From Bordetella parapertussis (GTDB taxonomy: Bacteria > Pseudomonadota > Gammaproteobacteria > Burkholderiales > Burkholderiaceae_A), in assembly GCA_945862305.1 (NCBI GenBank), contig CAMAXF010000006.1, positions 75,497 to 139,496 of the forward strand: a stretch of DNA of 64,000 bases, given 5' to 3'. The notes under the pieces are model-generated. The model had not been told where the DNA came from, ran no database searches, and saw nothing but the letters and a program-made list of their open reading frames with translations. Both the position numbers and the translations under genes were made by a program. This document shows, piece after piece, positions 1 to 9,593 of the stretch; within the stretch, counting starts at the first letter, position 1; the number at the start of each line of letters is the position of its first letter.

Positions 1-184
1 TTCCCCCGAAGGCGTGGACTACGTCATTCCCGGCAACGACGACGCGAGCCGAGCGGTTCGCCTCTACGCCCGCGGTGTGGCCGATGCCATTCTCGAGGGC
101 CGGCACGAGGCTGTGGCCGATGTGGTGGCTGCAGTCCAGGCGTCCGAGGAATTCGTGGAGCTCAGTGAAGGGCAGGCGAGCTGA
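1..184 (+). CDS. rpsB: 30S ribosomal protein S2, C-terminal fragment
   Basis: This is the tail of an open frame that enters from the left edge, so the start is outside the window. Reading from base 2 gives about 60 residues, including the stretches [16 protein letters not shown] and [10 protein letters not shown], which match the conserved C-terminal part of ribosomal protein S2, a component of the small subunit. The stop is TGA at 182-184. The gene sits directly before tsf, the usual bacterial order. A hairpin with a T-run separates it from tsf. The identification is secure although only the end is visible. Confidence 0.93.
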   Translation, partial: SPEGVDYVIPGNDDASRAVRLYARGVADAILEGRHEAVADVVAAVQASEEFVELSEGQAS

Positions 185-204
185 GGTTGGCCGCCTGTTC
201 CATG

Positions 205-228
205 GGGGCTCTCGGGCCCCTTTTTTTT
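205..228 (+). terminator. rpsB-tsf intergenic terminator/attenuator hairpin
   Basis: A five-pair all-GC stem (GGGGC at 205-209 with GCCCC at 216-220, six-base loop) is followed at once by eight T at 221-228. This is the form of an intrinsic terminator. As tsf starts 26 bases later and shows no obvious promoter of its own in the gap, the site probably works as a partial terminator that lowers tsf output relative to rpsB; that role is inferred. Confidence 0.75.
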
Positions 229-253
229 AACGATTGTTGTGGAGAGTAAAGAG

Positions 254-1144
254 ATGGCAGAGATTACGGCAGGAATGGTCAAAGAGCTTCGAGAGAAGAC
301 CGATGCGCCCATGATGGAGTGCAAGAAGGCCCTCACGGAGGCCAACGGCGATCTCGACAAGGCCGAGGAGATCCTTCGGGTTCGCCTGGGCTCCAAGGCC
401 AGCAAGGCTGCCTCCCGCGTCACCGCCGAGGGTGTGGTGGCCATTTCCATCGAGGGCCAGCAGGGCGCCATTCTGGAGCTCAACTGCGAAACCGATTTTG
501 TGGCCAAGAACGACGACTTCCTCGCCTTCGCATCGAACGTGGCGGCCATGGCCCGGTCTGGTCAGGCGAGCGACCCGGCCGGTCTGTCTGGTCTGCCCCT
601 GGGCGATGGCACGGTCGAGTCCGTTAGAACTGCGCTGGTGGGCAAGATTGGTGAGAACCTCTCGATTCGCCGCTTCACGCGGGTGCAGGCCAAGGGCCAA
701 TTGCATGCCTACATTCACGGGGGTGCCAAAATTGGCGTCCTGCTCGATCTGGTTGGTGGCGATGCCCAGCTGGGCCGCGACCTGGCCATGCACATTGCGG
801 CCTCCAAGCCCAAGTCGCTGGATTCCTCCGGGGTCGATCAGGCACTCATCGACGCCGAGCGTCGTGTGGCCACCGAGAAGGCTGCAGAGTCCGGCAAGCC
901 GGCCGAGATCGTGAGCAAGATGGTCGAGGGGGCCGTGGCCAAGTTTCTGAAAGAAGTCACCCTCTTGGGTCAAGTCTTCGTCAAGGCCGAAGATGGCAAG
1001 CAGACCATCGAGCAGCTTCTCAAGAGCAAGAATGCAAGCATCGCCAGCTTCACGCTGTACATCGTGGGCGATGGCATCGAGAAGAAGGTCACCGACTTCG
1101 CAGCCGAGGTGGCTGCCCAGCAGGCTGCGGCCCGGGGCGGCTAA
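254..1144 (+). CDS. tsf: Translation elongation factor Ts (EF-Ts)
   Basis: EF-Ts is the guanine-nucleotide exchange factor that releases GDP from EF-Tu in the cytoplasm. The 296-residue product has the N-terminal UBA-like region with the family signature [12 protein letters not shown] (residues 16-27) and the second signature [12 protein letters not shown] (76-87). The ATG at 254 is chosen because it gives the family N-terminus ([13 protein letters not shown]) and has GGAGAG eight bases upstream; a GTG five codons earlier is less likely. The TAA overlaps the ATG of pyrH by one base, so the two are probably translationally coupled. Length is normal for the family (about 280-310). Confidence 0.98.
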   Translation: MAEITAGMVKELREKTDAPMMECKKALTEANGDLDKAEEILRVRLGSKASKAASRVTAEGVVAISIEGQQGAILELNCETDFVAKNDDFLAFASNVAAMARSGQASDPAGLSGLPLGDGTVESVRTALVGKIGENLSIRRFTRVQAKGQLHAYIHGGAKIGVLLDLVGGDAQLGRDLAMHIAASKPKSLDSSGVDQALIDAERRVATEKAAESGKPAEIVSKMVEGAVAKFLKEVTLLGQVFVKAEDGKQTIEQLLKSKNASIASFTLYIVGDGIEKKVTDFAAEVAAQQAAARGG

Positions 1145-1851
1145 TGGCCTATCGCCGCGTCTTGTTGAAGCTCTCTGGGGAGGCCCTCATGGGCTCCGAT
1201 GCCTATGGCATCAACAAGGCCACCATCGATGGCATCGTGGCCGAGGTTTCGCAGGTGGTGGCCTCGGGTGTGGAGCTTGCGGTGGTGATTGGCGGCGGCA
1301 ATATTTTTCGTGGCGTGGCGCTGGGTGCAGAAGGCATGGACCGGGCCACGGCCGACTACATGGGCATGATCGCCACGGTCATGAATGCCTTGGCCCTGCA
1401 GGATGCCATGCGGCAGCATGGCCTCGAGGCTCGGGTGCAGTCGGCGCTGCGAATCGACCAGGTCGTGGAGCCCTACATTCGCCCCAAGGCCATCCGCTAC
1501 CTCGAAGAGGGCAAGGTCGTGGTCTTTGCCGCCGGCACGGGCAACCCCTTTTTCACCACCGACACGGCTGCGGCCCTTCGAGGTGCAGAGATTGGTGCAG
1601 AAGTCGTGCTCAAGGCCACCAAGGTCGATGGCATCTACAGTGCCGATCCGGCCCGAGACCCAAGTGCCACTCGGTATGCAAGCCTCACCTTCAACGAGGC
1701 CATCTCCAAAGACCTGAAGGTCATGGATGCCACCGCCTTTGCGCTTTGTCGAGACCAGCGCCTGCCGATCCGGGTGCTGAGCATTTTCAAACCGGGTGCA
1801 CTGCTGGCTGCCGTTCGCGGCGAGCAAGAGGGCACCCTTGTTCATGTCTAA
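1144..1851 (+). CDS. pyrH: Uridylate (UMP) kinase
   Basis: PyrH phosphorylates UMP to UDP with ATP, a step of pyrimidine nucleotide synthesis in the cytosol; bacterial enzymes are hexamers of the amino-acid-kinase fold, normally activated by GTP and inhibited by UTP. The 235-residue protein shows the phosphate-binding KLSGEA (9-14), GGGNIFRG (50-57) and [10 protein letters not shown] just after, all diagnostic of the bacterial UMP kinase rather than the eukaryotic type. The start ATG shares one base with the tsf stop (TAATG). It lies between tsf and frr, the normal order in proteobacteria. Confidence 0.98.
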   Translation: MAYRRVLLKLSGEALMGSDAYGINKATIDGIVAEVSQVVASGVELAVVIGGGNIFRGVALGAEGMDRATADYMGMIATVMNALALQDAMRQHGLEARVQSALRIDQVVEPYIRPKAIRYLEEGKVVVFAAGTGNPFFTTDTAAALRGAEIGAEVVLKATKVDGIYSADPARDPSATRYASLTFNEAISKDLKVMDATAFALCRDQRLPIRVLSIFKPGALLAAVRGEQEGTLVHV

Positions 1852-1878
1852 TCTTTCTCATCAAGAAGGAGAACACCG

Positions 1879-2439
1879 ATGAGCATTCAAGAGGTTCGAC
1901 AGTCCACGGAACAAAAGATGGTCAAGACCTTCGACACCTTGAAGTCAGGTCTGGCAAAGGTGCGCACCGGCCGCGCCCACACGGGGCTGCTCGAGAGCAT
2001 CATGGTCGACTACTACGGCAATCCCACGCCGCTCTCACAGGTTGCCAACCTCACCCTCATGGACGCCCGCACCATCGGCGTGAACCCTTACGAGAAGAAG
2101 ATGGTGGGTCCCGTTGAGAAGGCCATTCGCGATTCCGACCTTGGTCTTAACCCCGCAAGCAGCGGCGACTCCATTCGGGTTCCCATGCCGGCCCTCACCG
2201 AGGAGCGTCGTCGGGAGCTCACCAAGGTTGTGAAGTCCGATGGCGAGGACAGCAAGGTCGCCATTCGGAACATTCGCCGTGATGCGAACGAGCAGCTCAA
2301 GAAGCTGGTCAAGGACAAGCTCATCTCCGAGGATGATGAGCGCCGGGCCCAGGACGACATTCAAAAGCTCACCGACCGCTTCGTGGCCGACATCGACAAG
2401 GCGCTGGCTCAGAAAGAGTCAGAGATCATGACGGTCTGA
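1879..2439 (+). CDS. frr: Ribosome recycling factor
   Basis: RRF, together with EF-G, splits the post-termination ribosome. The 186-residue length is standard, and the sequence has the three-helix bundle with the inserted beta domain: [12 protein letters not shown] near residues 28-39, [14 protein letters not shown] next, and the highly conserved basic helix [23 protein letters not shown] near 115-137. AAGGAG lies eight bases before the ATG. Its TGA overlaps the ATG of uppS by one base (TGATG), which suggests coupling to the isoprenoid/lipid genes downstream. Confidence 0.98.
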   Translation: MSIQEVRQSTEQKMVKTFDTLKSGLAKVRTGRAHTGLLESIMVDYYGNPTPLSQVANLTLMDARTIGVNPYEKKMVGPVEKAIRDSDLGLNPASSGDSIRVPMPALTEERRRELTKVVKSDGEDSKVAIRNIRRDANEQLKKLVKDKLISEDDERRAQDDIQKLTDRFVADIDKALAQKESEIMTV

Positions 2440-3227
2440 TGCCGAAGTCGTCCAAGCCCGTCCAGCAGAGTTCGACCTTGCTCGTGCCTGAGGTGCATGA
2501 GGTGCCACAGCATGTCGCGGTCATCATGGACGGAAATGGCCGCTGGGCCACTGCCCGGCACCTTCCCCGCATGGCTGGCCACGAGCGTGGTGTGGCCGCC
2601 CTGCGGGGCGTGGTGGAGGGCTGTGCCCGTCGTGGGGTCAAGGCGCTCACCGTCTTTGCCTTCAGCTCCGAAAATTGGCGTCGCCCCGAGGAGGAGGTCA
2701 GCTTCCTCATGAACCTCTTTCTGCTCGCCCTCGAGCGCGAGGTGAAGTCATTGAAGTCCAATGGTGTGCAGCTGCGCATCATCGGCGACCTCTCCGCATT
2801 CTCACTGAAGCTCCAAAAGGCCATTGAACGTGCCCAGCTGGCCACGCGAGACAACACAGGCCTGTGCCTCACCGTGGCGGTCAACTATGGCGGCCGCTGG
2901 GACATGCTGCGTGCCGTGCGCAAGATGCTCGATGAGAATCCAGCACTGGCCGCCGCGGGGCAGCCCATTGGGGAGGAGCAGCTCACGCCGCACCTCTGCC
3001 TGGCAGACCTCCCTGAGCCCGATCTCTTCATTCGTACGGGTGGCGAGACCCGTGTGAGCAACTTCATGCTCTGGCAACTGGCCTATACCGAGCTCTATTT
3101 CACCGACACCCTCTGGCCCGATTTCGATGATGCAGCCCTCGAGGCCGCCTTCGTGTCCTACCGGCAGCGCGAGCGCCGCTTCGGGCGCACCTCTGAGCAA
3201 GTGGTGACTGCTCGAACATGCGACTGA
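2439..3227 (+). CDS. uppS: Undecaprenyl diphosphate synthase (cis-prenyltransferase)
   Basis: UppS adds eight isopentenyl units to farnesyl diphosphate to make the C55 carrier used for peptidoglycan and polysaccharide export. The 262-residue protein shows the catalytic [10 protein letters not shown] motif (aspartate at residue 31), the GHERG helix, [13 protein letters not shown] in the middle and the C-terminal [15 protein letters not shown] and QRERRFG stretches that bind the diphosphates. The end overlaps the cdsA start by ten bases. The protein has no membrane segment, as expected for this peripheral enzyme. Confidence 0.97.
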   Translation: MPKSSKPVQQSSTLLVPEVHEVPQHVAVIMDGNGRWATARHLPRMAGHERGVAALRGVVEGCARRGVKALTVFAFSSENWRRPEEEVSFLMNLFLLALEREVKSLKSNGVQLRIIGDLSAFSLKLQKAIERAQLATRDNTGLCLTVAVNYGGRWDMLRAVRKMLDENPALAAAGQPIGEEQLTPHLCLADLPEPDLFIRTGGETRVSNFMLWQLAYTELYFTDTLWPDFDDAALEAAFVSYRQRERRFGRTSEQVVTARTCD

Positions 3228-4033
3228 GGATTCTCACCGCAGCAGTCCTGCTGGGTTTCGTGGTTCCCTATGCACTCTGGAGCTCCATCAGTGGCTTCGT
3301 GGTCTTTGCGGCAGCGGTGCTCGCCCTGTGCCTCTGGGAGTGGACGGGTCTCCTGCGCCTCAGCACGGGGCCGAGGCTGGCGGCCAGTGCCTTCCTCATG
3401 GCCTGGGCGGTTCCGCTGGTGAACGACCCACTCTTTAGCCCCTGGCACCTCTTTGACTGGGTTCTCTTTCCGGTCTGTCTGGTCTGGCTGATCATGCTGC
3501 CCATGGCCTTGCGCCGAGGTCGCTCGCCGGTCGGCGCCTCTGGCCTGGTGCTCGCTGTGTTTCTGAGTGTGGGCTGTTTGTCTGCTATTTGGCTGGCCCG
3601 CCAGGAAGGCCTTGCTTTTTTGCTCTCGATTGCGCTGCTGGTCTGGATGGCGGACACCGCCGCCTATTTTTCCGGAAGGGCCTTTGGCCGTCGCAAGCTT
3701 GCGCCATCGATTAGCCCGGGCAAGACCTGGGCCGGCGTGGGCGGTGCGGTGGTGGGCAACCTGGTCCTGGTCTACGCAGCCTCTGAGCACTGGCCGGGCA
3801 GTTGGGCCTGGATGCTGCGTGAGGATGTGGGCTGGGGTTACCTGGTGGGCACCACGTTGCTCATCACGGCGGTCGCGGTCATGGCAGACCTGCACCAGTC
3901 CCTGCTCAAGCGGCAGGTTCAGGTGAAGGACTCCGGCTGGCTGCTACCCGGCCATGGCGGCTTCTTCGACCGGCTTGACGCGCTGCTGGCTGTGCTGCCC
4001 TTTGCGGTGTTCTTTTACTCGGCGTCGATCTAA
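3218..4033 (+). CDS. cdsA: Phosphatidate cytidylyltransferase (CDP-diglyceride synthase)
   Basis: CdsA makes CDP-diacylglycerol from phosphatidate and CTP in the inner membrane, the branch point to all bacterial phospholipids. The 271-residue product is almost wholly hydrophobic, with about seven or eight predicted membrane segments, and ends with the full family signature: [12 protein letters not shown] followed by [14 protein letters not shown], about residues 229-256. The first ATG overlaps uppS by ten bases. It is followed after 12 bases by dxr. Confidence 0.96.
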   Translation: MRLRILTAAVLLGFVVPYALWSSISGFVVFAAAVLALCLWEWTGLLRLSTGPRLAASAFLMAWAVPLVNDPLFSPWHLFDWVLFPVCLVWLIMLPMALRRGRSPVGASGLVLAVFLSVGCLSAIWLARQEGLAFLLSIALLVWMADTAAYFSGRAFGRRKLAPSISPGKTWAGVGGAVVGNLVLVYAASEHWPGSWAWMLREDVGWGYLVGTTLLITAVAVMADLHQSLLKRQVQVKDSGWLLPGHGGFFDRLDALLAVLPFAVFFYSASI

Positions 4034-4045
4034 GATCAATAGCCC

Positions 4046-5266
4046 ATGGCCACAGAACCCACCCGACGACAACGACTGGCCATTCTCGGCGCCACGGGTT
4101 CGATTGGTGCGAGCACCCTCGACCTGGTGCGCCGGCATCCCGATCGCTTCGAGGTGGTGGCCCTGTCGGCCCACCGAGACCACGAGGGGCTGCTGCGGCT
4201 CGTCGAGGCCTTCAAGCCCAAGGTGGTCTGCCTCTCAGACCCTCTGGCCGCTGAGCATTTCCGCCAGGCCTTGGGCCAGTCGTCTCAGCGTCATGTGTTC
4301 GGGCTGGCCGGCCCCGAGGGCCTGTGCGAATTGGCGGGCCTCGCGGAGGTGGACACCGTGGTGGCCGGCATTGTGGGGGTGGCAGGCCTGCCCTCGGTCT
4401 GGCGGGCGGTGGCAGCGGGCAAGCGGGTGCTCCTGGCCAACAAGGAGGCCTTGGTCTGTGCAGGCGGCCTGATGGTGGCGCAGGCCGCCAGCTCTGGCGC
4501 CACGATTCTGCCCATCGACAGTGAACACAACGCCATCTTCCAGGCGCTCGGGCCGGGCTATCGATGCTTCGAGCAGCCCACCGATGTTCGACGCATTCTG
4601 CTCACGGCCTCTGGCGGACCATTTCGGTCCTGGTCTCGCGAGTCGATGGAGGCCGCCACGGTGGAGCAGGCCGTGGCCCATCCGAACTGGTCTATGGGTC
4701 GAAAGATTTCGGTGGACTCCGCCACCATGGCCAACAAGGGCCTTGAATGGATCGAGGCCCATTGGCTATTTGCCATGCCACCGCAAGACATCGAGATCGT
4801 CGTGCATCCTGAAAGTGTGATTCACTCCATGGTGGAGTTTGAGGACGGTTCAACCCTTGCCCAGTTGGGGCCACCCGACATGCGCACGCCGATTGCCCAC
4901 GCCATGGCCTGGCCACAGCGCATCGACAGTGGTGTCACGCCGCTGGATTGGCGTGCGATCAAGGCCTTGCACTTCGAGGAGCCAGACCCCATTCGTTTTC
5001 CTGCGCTCGGTCATGTGGCAGCCTGCCTTGAGCAGGGGCAGGCCGCGGGCAATGTCTTCAATGCAGCCAACGAGCAGGCGGTCGATGCCTTTCTGGCGGG
5101 CCGCATTCGTTTTGGGCAGATTCAGAACCTGGTGGGAGATGTCTTGTCGGAACTGGTTGGCCGGGTGGCAGACCCCACCTCGGTGGACGATGTCATCGGC
5201 ATCGATTCTCAGGCGCGGCGCCATGCGGATGCGTGGCTGATGCGTCATTCGGAGCTCACGTCATGA
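4046..5266 (+). CDS. dxr: 1-deoxy-D-xylulose 5-phosphate reductoisomerase
   Basis: DXR (IspC) converts DXP to 2-C-methyl-erythritol 4-phosphate with NADPH, the committed step of the MEP isoprenoid route. In this 406-residue protein the NADPH site GATGSIGAS is at 15-23, NKEALVCAGG follows in the middle, the metal/substrate site DSEHNAIFQ lies near 158, and HPESVIHSMVEF near 256. The product chain leads to the farnesyl diphosphate that UppS uses, so the neighbourhood is functionally coherent. The TGA overlaps the rseP ATG by four bases (ATGA). Confidence 0.98.
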   Translation: MATEPTRRQRLAILGATGSIGASTLDLVRRHPDRFEVVALSAHRDHEGLLRLVEAFKPKVVCLSDPLAAEHFRQALGQSSQRHVFGLAGPEGLCELAGLAEVDTVVAGIVGVAGLPSVWRAVAAGKRVLLANKEALVCAGGLMVAQAASSGATILPIDSEHNAIFQALGPGYRCFEQPTDVRRILLTASGGPFRSWSRESMEAATVEQAVAHPNWSMGRKISVDSATMANKGLEWIEAHWLFAMPPQDIEIVVHPESVIHSMVEFEDGSTLAQLGPPDMRTPIAHAMAWPQRIDSGVTPLDWRAIKALHFEEPDPIRFPALGHVAACLEQGQAAGNVFNAANEQAVDAFLAGRIRFGQIQNLVGDVLSELVGRVADPTSVDDVIGIDSQARRHADAWLMRHSELTS

Positions 5267-6615
5267 ACAGTTTGATGTCCTTTCTATTCGCGGTGGCCTT
5301 GCTGGTCTTTGTCCACGAGATGGGCCATTACCTGGCTGCGCGCTCAGTGGGCGTGCATGTGGAGCGTTTCTCAGTGGGCTTTGGGCGCACCATCCTGCGG
5401 CTGCGCGATCGCCGTGGCTGCGAGTGGGCGGTGGGCTGGATCCCGCTGGGCGGTTACGTGAAGATGTGGGACGCGGGCTCGGGTGAGGCCAGGCCTGCCG
5501 GTGCTGCGCCCACGAGTTCGTTTCACGCCAAGCCACTCTGGGCCCGCAGCTGGGTAGTCGTGGCGGGTCCGCTGGCCAATTTCTTGTTCGCATGGGTGGC
5601 CTTCTCGATGGTGGCGAGTCTTCCCCGCCAAGAGCCAGTGCCGGTCATGGCGGTGCCTGCCGCACAGACGCCAGCAGCCATGGCCGGTCTTCGCGGTGGG
5701 GAAACCATCTCCGCGGTGGGAGGCGTGCCCGTGGCCAGCTTCTCCGACGTGCGCTGGCAGCTCTTTCGGGCCAGCATCGCGGGAGACACGTCCGTGGCCA
5801 TCACGGTGATCCCTGAGGGTGGTGCGGCCCGCGATGTGTCGGTGGGGCTCGCGGCCTCGGGTCAGCCCGACCAGGCCGTGGCTGGGCTTGGCCTGGCGCC
5901 TGTCTCCTTGGGCGTTCGGCTCACGGGTGTGCAGCCCGAGGGTGCTGGTGCCCGGGCGGGTCTGCAGCCTGACATGGTCGTGCTCAGTGTCGATGGCGAG
6001 CCCGTGCGCCAGCCGATGGAGCTTGTGTCGCGTGTGCGTGAAGCGCAGGGCGCACCCATGGTGTTGGGCGTGGTTCAAACCCAGCCGAGCGCCCCGGAAG
6101 AGGAGGTGCCCGGCTCCGGCCGACTGATCACGGTCATGGCGCAGCCCGGCCCCGATGGTGTGCATCGGCTTGGCGTGGGCATTGGCGCGCAGACGCCCAT
6201 GGTCACCGTCGATCGTGGTGCGGCAGAGGCCGTGGTGCGAGGGGTGCAGCGCACGGTCGAGGTGACGCAATTGTCGTTGCAGGCCCTGTGGCGCATGCTC
6301 ACAGGCGATTTGTCATGGCGGCAGCTCAATGGCCCGGTGGCGATTGCCGACGCAGCCGGCCAGTCGGCCGCCATTGGCTGGACTGCGTTCATTGGCTTTT
6401 TGGCACTGGTGAGCGTGAGCATCGGCATCCTGAACCTACTCCCCATTCCCATGCTCGACGGCGGGCACCTCCTGTACTATTTCTTTGAGTTTTTGCGGGG
6501 CAAGCCGCTGCCGGACCGGGTTCAGGCGGTGGGGCAACGGGTCGGGCTGATGCTGGTTTTGGGCCTCACGGGCCTGGCCCTCTTCAACGATGTATCGCGG
6601 TTCTTTGGTTTATAG
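5263..6615 (+). CDS. rseP: Site-2 intramembrane metalloprotease RseP
   Basis: RseP cleaves anti-sigma factor RseA in the membrane to release sigma E, and clears signal-peptide remnants. The 450-residue protein starts with a membrane segment carrying the zinc site HEMGH (18-22). Two PDZ regions follow in the periplasmic part (roughly 120-300), and a late membrane segment carries NLLPIPMLDGGH with the third zinc ligand aspartate near 399. The ATG at 5263 overlaps dxr by four bases and gives the usual start a few residues before the first helix; an upstream start inside dxr is unlikely. It is followed by bamA, the common order. Confidence 0.97.
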   Translation: MNSLMSFLFAVALLVFVHEMGHYLAARSVGVHVERFSVGFGRTILRLRDRRGCEWAVGWIPLGGYVKMWDAGSGEARPAGAAPTSSFHAKPLWARSWVVVAGPLANFLFAWVAFSMVASLPRQEPVPVMAVPAAQTPAAMAGLRGGETISAVGGVPVASFSDVRWQLFRASIAGDTSVAITVIPEGGAARDVSVGLAASGQPDQAVAGLGLAPVSLGVRLTGVQPEGAGARAGLQPDMVVLSVDGEPVRQPMELVSRVREAQGAPMVLGVVQTQPSAPEEEVPGSGRLITVMAQPGPDGVHRLGVGIGAQTPMVTVDRGAAEAVVRGVQRTVEVTQLSLQALWRMLTGDLSWRQLNGPVAIADAAGQSAAIGWTAFIGFLALVSVSIGILNLLPIPMLDGGHLLYYFFEFLRGKPLPDRVQAVGQRVGLMLVLGLTGLALFNDVSRFFGL

Positions 6616-6632
6616 AAAAAGGTTTCATCAGC

Positions 6633-8996
6633 ATGCGTCCTCCTCGCCTTCACCGTTCCCCGCTCCAACAGGCGGTTTGTCTGTCACTGCTGGTGCTTGC
6701 GGGAGCCGCCCAGGCGCAGGTTCAGGTGCCACGCGCACCGCAGGCCATTCCACAGCCACCGAGTGCTTCCGGGTCGGTTGGCGTGGTGGTCAAGGATGTT
6801 CGTGTGGAGGGGCTGCAGCGCATCGAGCCCGGCACCGTGTTCTCTTACCTGCCCATTCGTGTGGGCGATCGACTCTCCGACACCACCATCACCGAGTCGG
6901 TTAGGCTGCTCTATGCCACGGGGTTCTTCAAAGACGTGCGGGTGGAGCTCGACGGCGAGGTTCTGGTGGTCTTGGTCGAGGAGCGACCAGCCATCGGTGC
7001 GGTGGAGGTGCGTGGCTCGAAGGAGTTCGACCAGGAGGTCCTGAAGAAGGCCCTGGCTGACTCCGGCCTGGCCGAGGCCCGCATTTTTGATCGTGCCTTG
7101 CTCGACCGCGCCGAGCAGGAGTTGAAGCGTCAGTACCTCGGCCGCGGCAAGTACGACGTGCAGATTCAGTCCACCATCACGCCCCTGGAGCGCAATCGTG
7201 TGGCGGTCTCGATTGCCATCGACGAGGGGGAGGACGCCCGCATCGCCGAGATTCGAATTGTGGGCGCCAAGGCCTTCAAGGCAGATGACCTGCTCGATGA
7301 GTTCCGGCTCTCGACCCCCACCTGGATGTCTTGGTACACCAAGGCCGACCAATACTCCCGCCAGAAGCTCACGGGCGACATTGAGACCCTGAAGTCCTTC
7401 TACCTGAACCAGGGCTATCTGGAGTTCGCGGTGGATTCCACCTTGGTGTCGCTGTCGGCCGATCGCCGCCAGGTGTTCATCACCATCACCATCAACGAGG
7501 GCGAACGCTTCACCGTGGGCGACATCAGCCTGGCGGGGGATCTCCTCGGGCAGGGTGAGTCCCTGCAGAAGCTGGTGAGCATCAAGCCGGGGGAGACCTT
7601 CTCCAACGAGAAACTGCAGGCGGTGAACAAGGCCCTGACCGATCGGCTTGGCGAGTTGGGCTATGCCTTTGCAAATGTGTCTCCGATTCCAAAGATCGAC
7701 CGCACCAAGCGTGTGGTGGATTTCCAGTTGCAGGTGGACCCAGGCCGCCGGGTTTATGTCCGCCGTATCAACATCAGTGGTAACGCCAAGACTCGCGATG
7801 AGGTGATTCGTCGCGAGATGCGCCAGTTCGAAGCCTCCTGGTACGACAGTGAGCGCATTCGCCTCTCCCGAAACCGTGTGGATCGCCTGGGCTACTTCAA
7901 GAGCGTGGATGTCGACACCGAGGCCGTGACCGGTGCGGGCGATCAGGTGGATGTCAACGTCAAGGTGGAAGAGCGGCCACTCGGCAGCCTCACCTTCGGC
8001 GTGGGATTCTCAAGCTCCGACAAGCTCGTGCTCTCGGGCTCGATCAGTCAGCAGAATTTTCTGGGCACGGGCACCAATGTGTCCTTCGAGGTGAACACCA
8101 GCAAGGTGAGCCGCACGCTGGCCTTTACCCATGTCGACCCTTACTGGACCGACGATGGTGTGAGCCGCTCGTTCGATCTCTACACCCGCACCTTCAACGC
8201 CGATGAGGTCAATAGTCTCGGCGCCTACACCATCAAGTCCACCGGCCTGGGCCTTCGCTTTGGCATCCCTTATACCGAGGAAGATCGGATCTTCGTGGGT
8301 GCGGCGGCCGAGCGCTCGGAGGTGTCCGGCACGCTCACCAACCTGCCAAACTGGACATCCTTTACTGCCGCCCACGGCAACTCCGCCACGGCCTATTTGG
8401 CCACGCTGGGCTGGTCGCGTGACTCGCGCGACTCCGGCATTGCGCCAAGCACGGGCCGCTACCAGTATTTCAATGCTGACTACGCCACGCCGGTCGGAGA
8501 CCTCGAGTACCTGCGCCTGACCTACGGCCACCAGTGGTTCAAGCCCATCACCAAGTCCATCACCTATGCCATCAACACCGAACTGGGCTACGGCATTGGG
8601 CTGGGCGGAGACGACTACCCTGCCACCAAGAACTTCTATGCCGGTGGCATTGGTTCGGTGCGCGCTTTTGCCAGCAGCACCATTGGCCCCAAGGGCGGTA
8701 CCGACAACGCCACGGCATTGGGTGGCAACCGGCGACTGGTCATCAACAACGAACTGCTGTTCCCGTTGCCTGGCATGGCCCAAGATCGAACGATTCGGCT
8801 CTTCACCTACTTCGACATGGGCAACGTCTGGGGTGAGAATGTCTCTGACAACGGCTCGTTGCGGGCCTCGGTCGGTGCTGGCCTCAGCTGGCTCTCACCG
8901 GTTGGGCCGCTCAAGCTCAGCATGGGCAACGCCATTCGAAAGGAAACAAACGACCGCACGCAGCGGCTGCAGTTCCAGATCGGAACCGGCTTCTAA
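6633..8996 (+). CDS. bamA: Outer membrane protein assembly factor BamA
   Basis: BamA is the central beta-barrel of the BAM machine that folds outer membrane proteins. The 787-residue precursor has a signal peptide ending near AQA (residue 28), five POTRA repeats over roughly 45-440, and a C-terminal 16-strand barrel. The family barrel-loop motif is visible as GGIGSVRAF, and the protein ends in the aromatic FQIGTGF, the standard sorting signal. Skp, its periplasmic chaperone, is next, and BamD lies elsewhere in this window (40.5 kb). Length is typical. Confidence 0.98.
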   Translation: MRPPRLHRSPLQQAVCLSLLVLAGAAQAQVQVPRAPQAIPQPPSASGSVGVVVKDVRVEGLQRIEPGTVFSYLPIRVGDRLSDTTITESVRLLYATGFFKDVRVELDGEVLVVLVEERPAIGAVEVRGSKEFDQEVLKKALADSGLAEARIFDRALLDRAEQELKRQYLGRGKYDVQIQSTITPLERNRVAVSIAIDEGEDARIAEIRIVGAKAFKADDLLDEFRLSTPTWMSWYTKADQYSRQKLTGDIETLKSFYLNQGYLEFAVDSTLVSLSADRRQVFITITINEGERFTVGDISLAGDLLGQGESLQKLVSIKPGETFSNEKLQAVNKALTDRLGELGYAFANVSPIPKIDRTKRVVDFQLQVDPGRRVYVRRINISGNAKTRDEVIRREMRQFEASWYDSERIRLSRNRVDRLGYFKSVDVDTEAVTGAGDQVDVNVKVEERPLGSLTFGVGFSSSDKLVLSGSISQQNFLGTGTNVSFEVNTSKVSRTLAFTHVDPYWTDDGVSRSFDLYTRTFNADEVNSLGAYTIKSTGLGLRFGIPYTEEDRIFVGAAAERSEVSGTLTNLPNWTSFTAAHGNSATAYLATLGWSRDSRDSGIAPSTGRYQYFNADYATPVGDLEYLRLTYGHQWFKPITKSITYAINTELGYGIGLGGDDYPATKNFYAGGIGSVRAFASSTIGPKGGTDNATALGGNRRLVINNELLFPLPGMAQDRTIRLFTYFDMGNVWGENVSDNGSLRASVGAGLSWLSPVGPLKLSMGNAIRKETNDRTQRLQFQIGTGF

Positions 8997-9053
8997 GACG
9001 AGCGCGAGACGCCTGTGAGACACTGGTAATCATTTCGACAGAAAGGTGTGTGG

Positions 9054-9593
9054 ATGTCCTTGAAATCGTTCGAATTTCTTCGTCGCCTTGGCCTGATTGT
9101 CATGGCCTCGTCGCTGGCCCTGGGCCTTGCGCCTGCGGCGGTTGCGGCAAACGTCAAGGTGGGCTTTGTGAGCACGGAGCGCATCTTGCGTGATTCCTCA
9201 CCGGCCAAGGCCGCCCAGAAAAAGCTTGAGACAGAATTCGCCAAGCGTGAGAAGGAAGTCCAAGACCTGGCCACCAAGCTGCGTGGTCTGTCCGAGAAGC
9301 TCGAGCGCGATGCCCCGGTCATGGCCGAGGCCGAGCGTGGAAAGCGCCAGCGTGAGATCGCCGACATGGAGCGTGATCTTCAGCGCCGCCAGCGCGAGTT
9401 CCGTGAAGACCTGAACCAGCGCCGCAACGAGGAGCTCGCTGCGGTGGTGGAGCGTGCGAACCGGGCGATTCGTCAGATCGCCGAGGCTGAGAAGTACGAC
9501 ATCATTTTTCAAGAGGCGGTCTACGCCTCGCCCGGCATCGACATCACAGAGAAGGTCATTCGGGTTTTGAATGGACCGGCAGGCGCCAAGTAA
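9054..9593 (+). CDS. skp: Periplasmic chaperone Skp/OmpH family
   Basis: Skp holds unfolded outer membrane proteins in the periplasm and hands them to BamA. The 179-residue precursor has a signal peptide (charged FEFLRR start, hydrophobic core, cleavage near AAVAA, residues 31-32) followed by the family opening VGFVSTERILRDS and a long charged helical region rich in K, E and R (about 45-135) that forms the tentacle coiled coil. The ATG at 9054 is preferred to a GTG two codons earlier; AAAGG lies close upstream. Its end overlaps lpxD by 23 bases. Confidence 0.93.
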   Translation: MSLKSFEFLRRLGLIVMASSLALGLAPAAVAANVKVGFVSTERILRDSSPAKAAQKKLETEFAKREKEVQDLATKLRGLSEKLERDAPVMAEAERGKRQREIADMERDLQRRQREFREDLNQRRNEELAAVVERANRAIRQIAEAEKYDIIFQEAVYASPGIDITEKVIRVLNGPAGAK

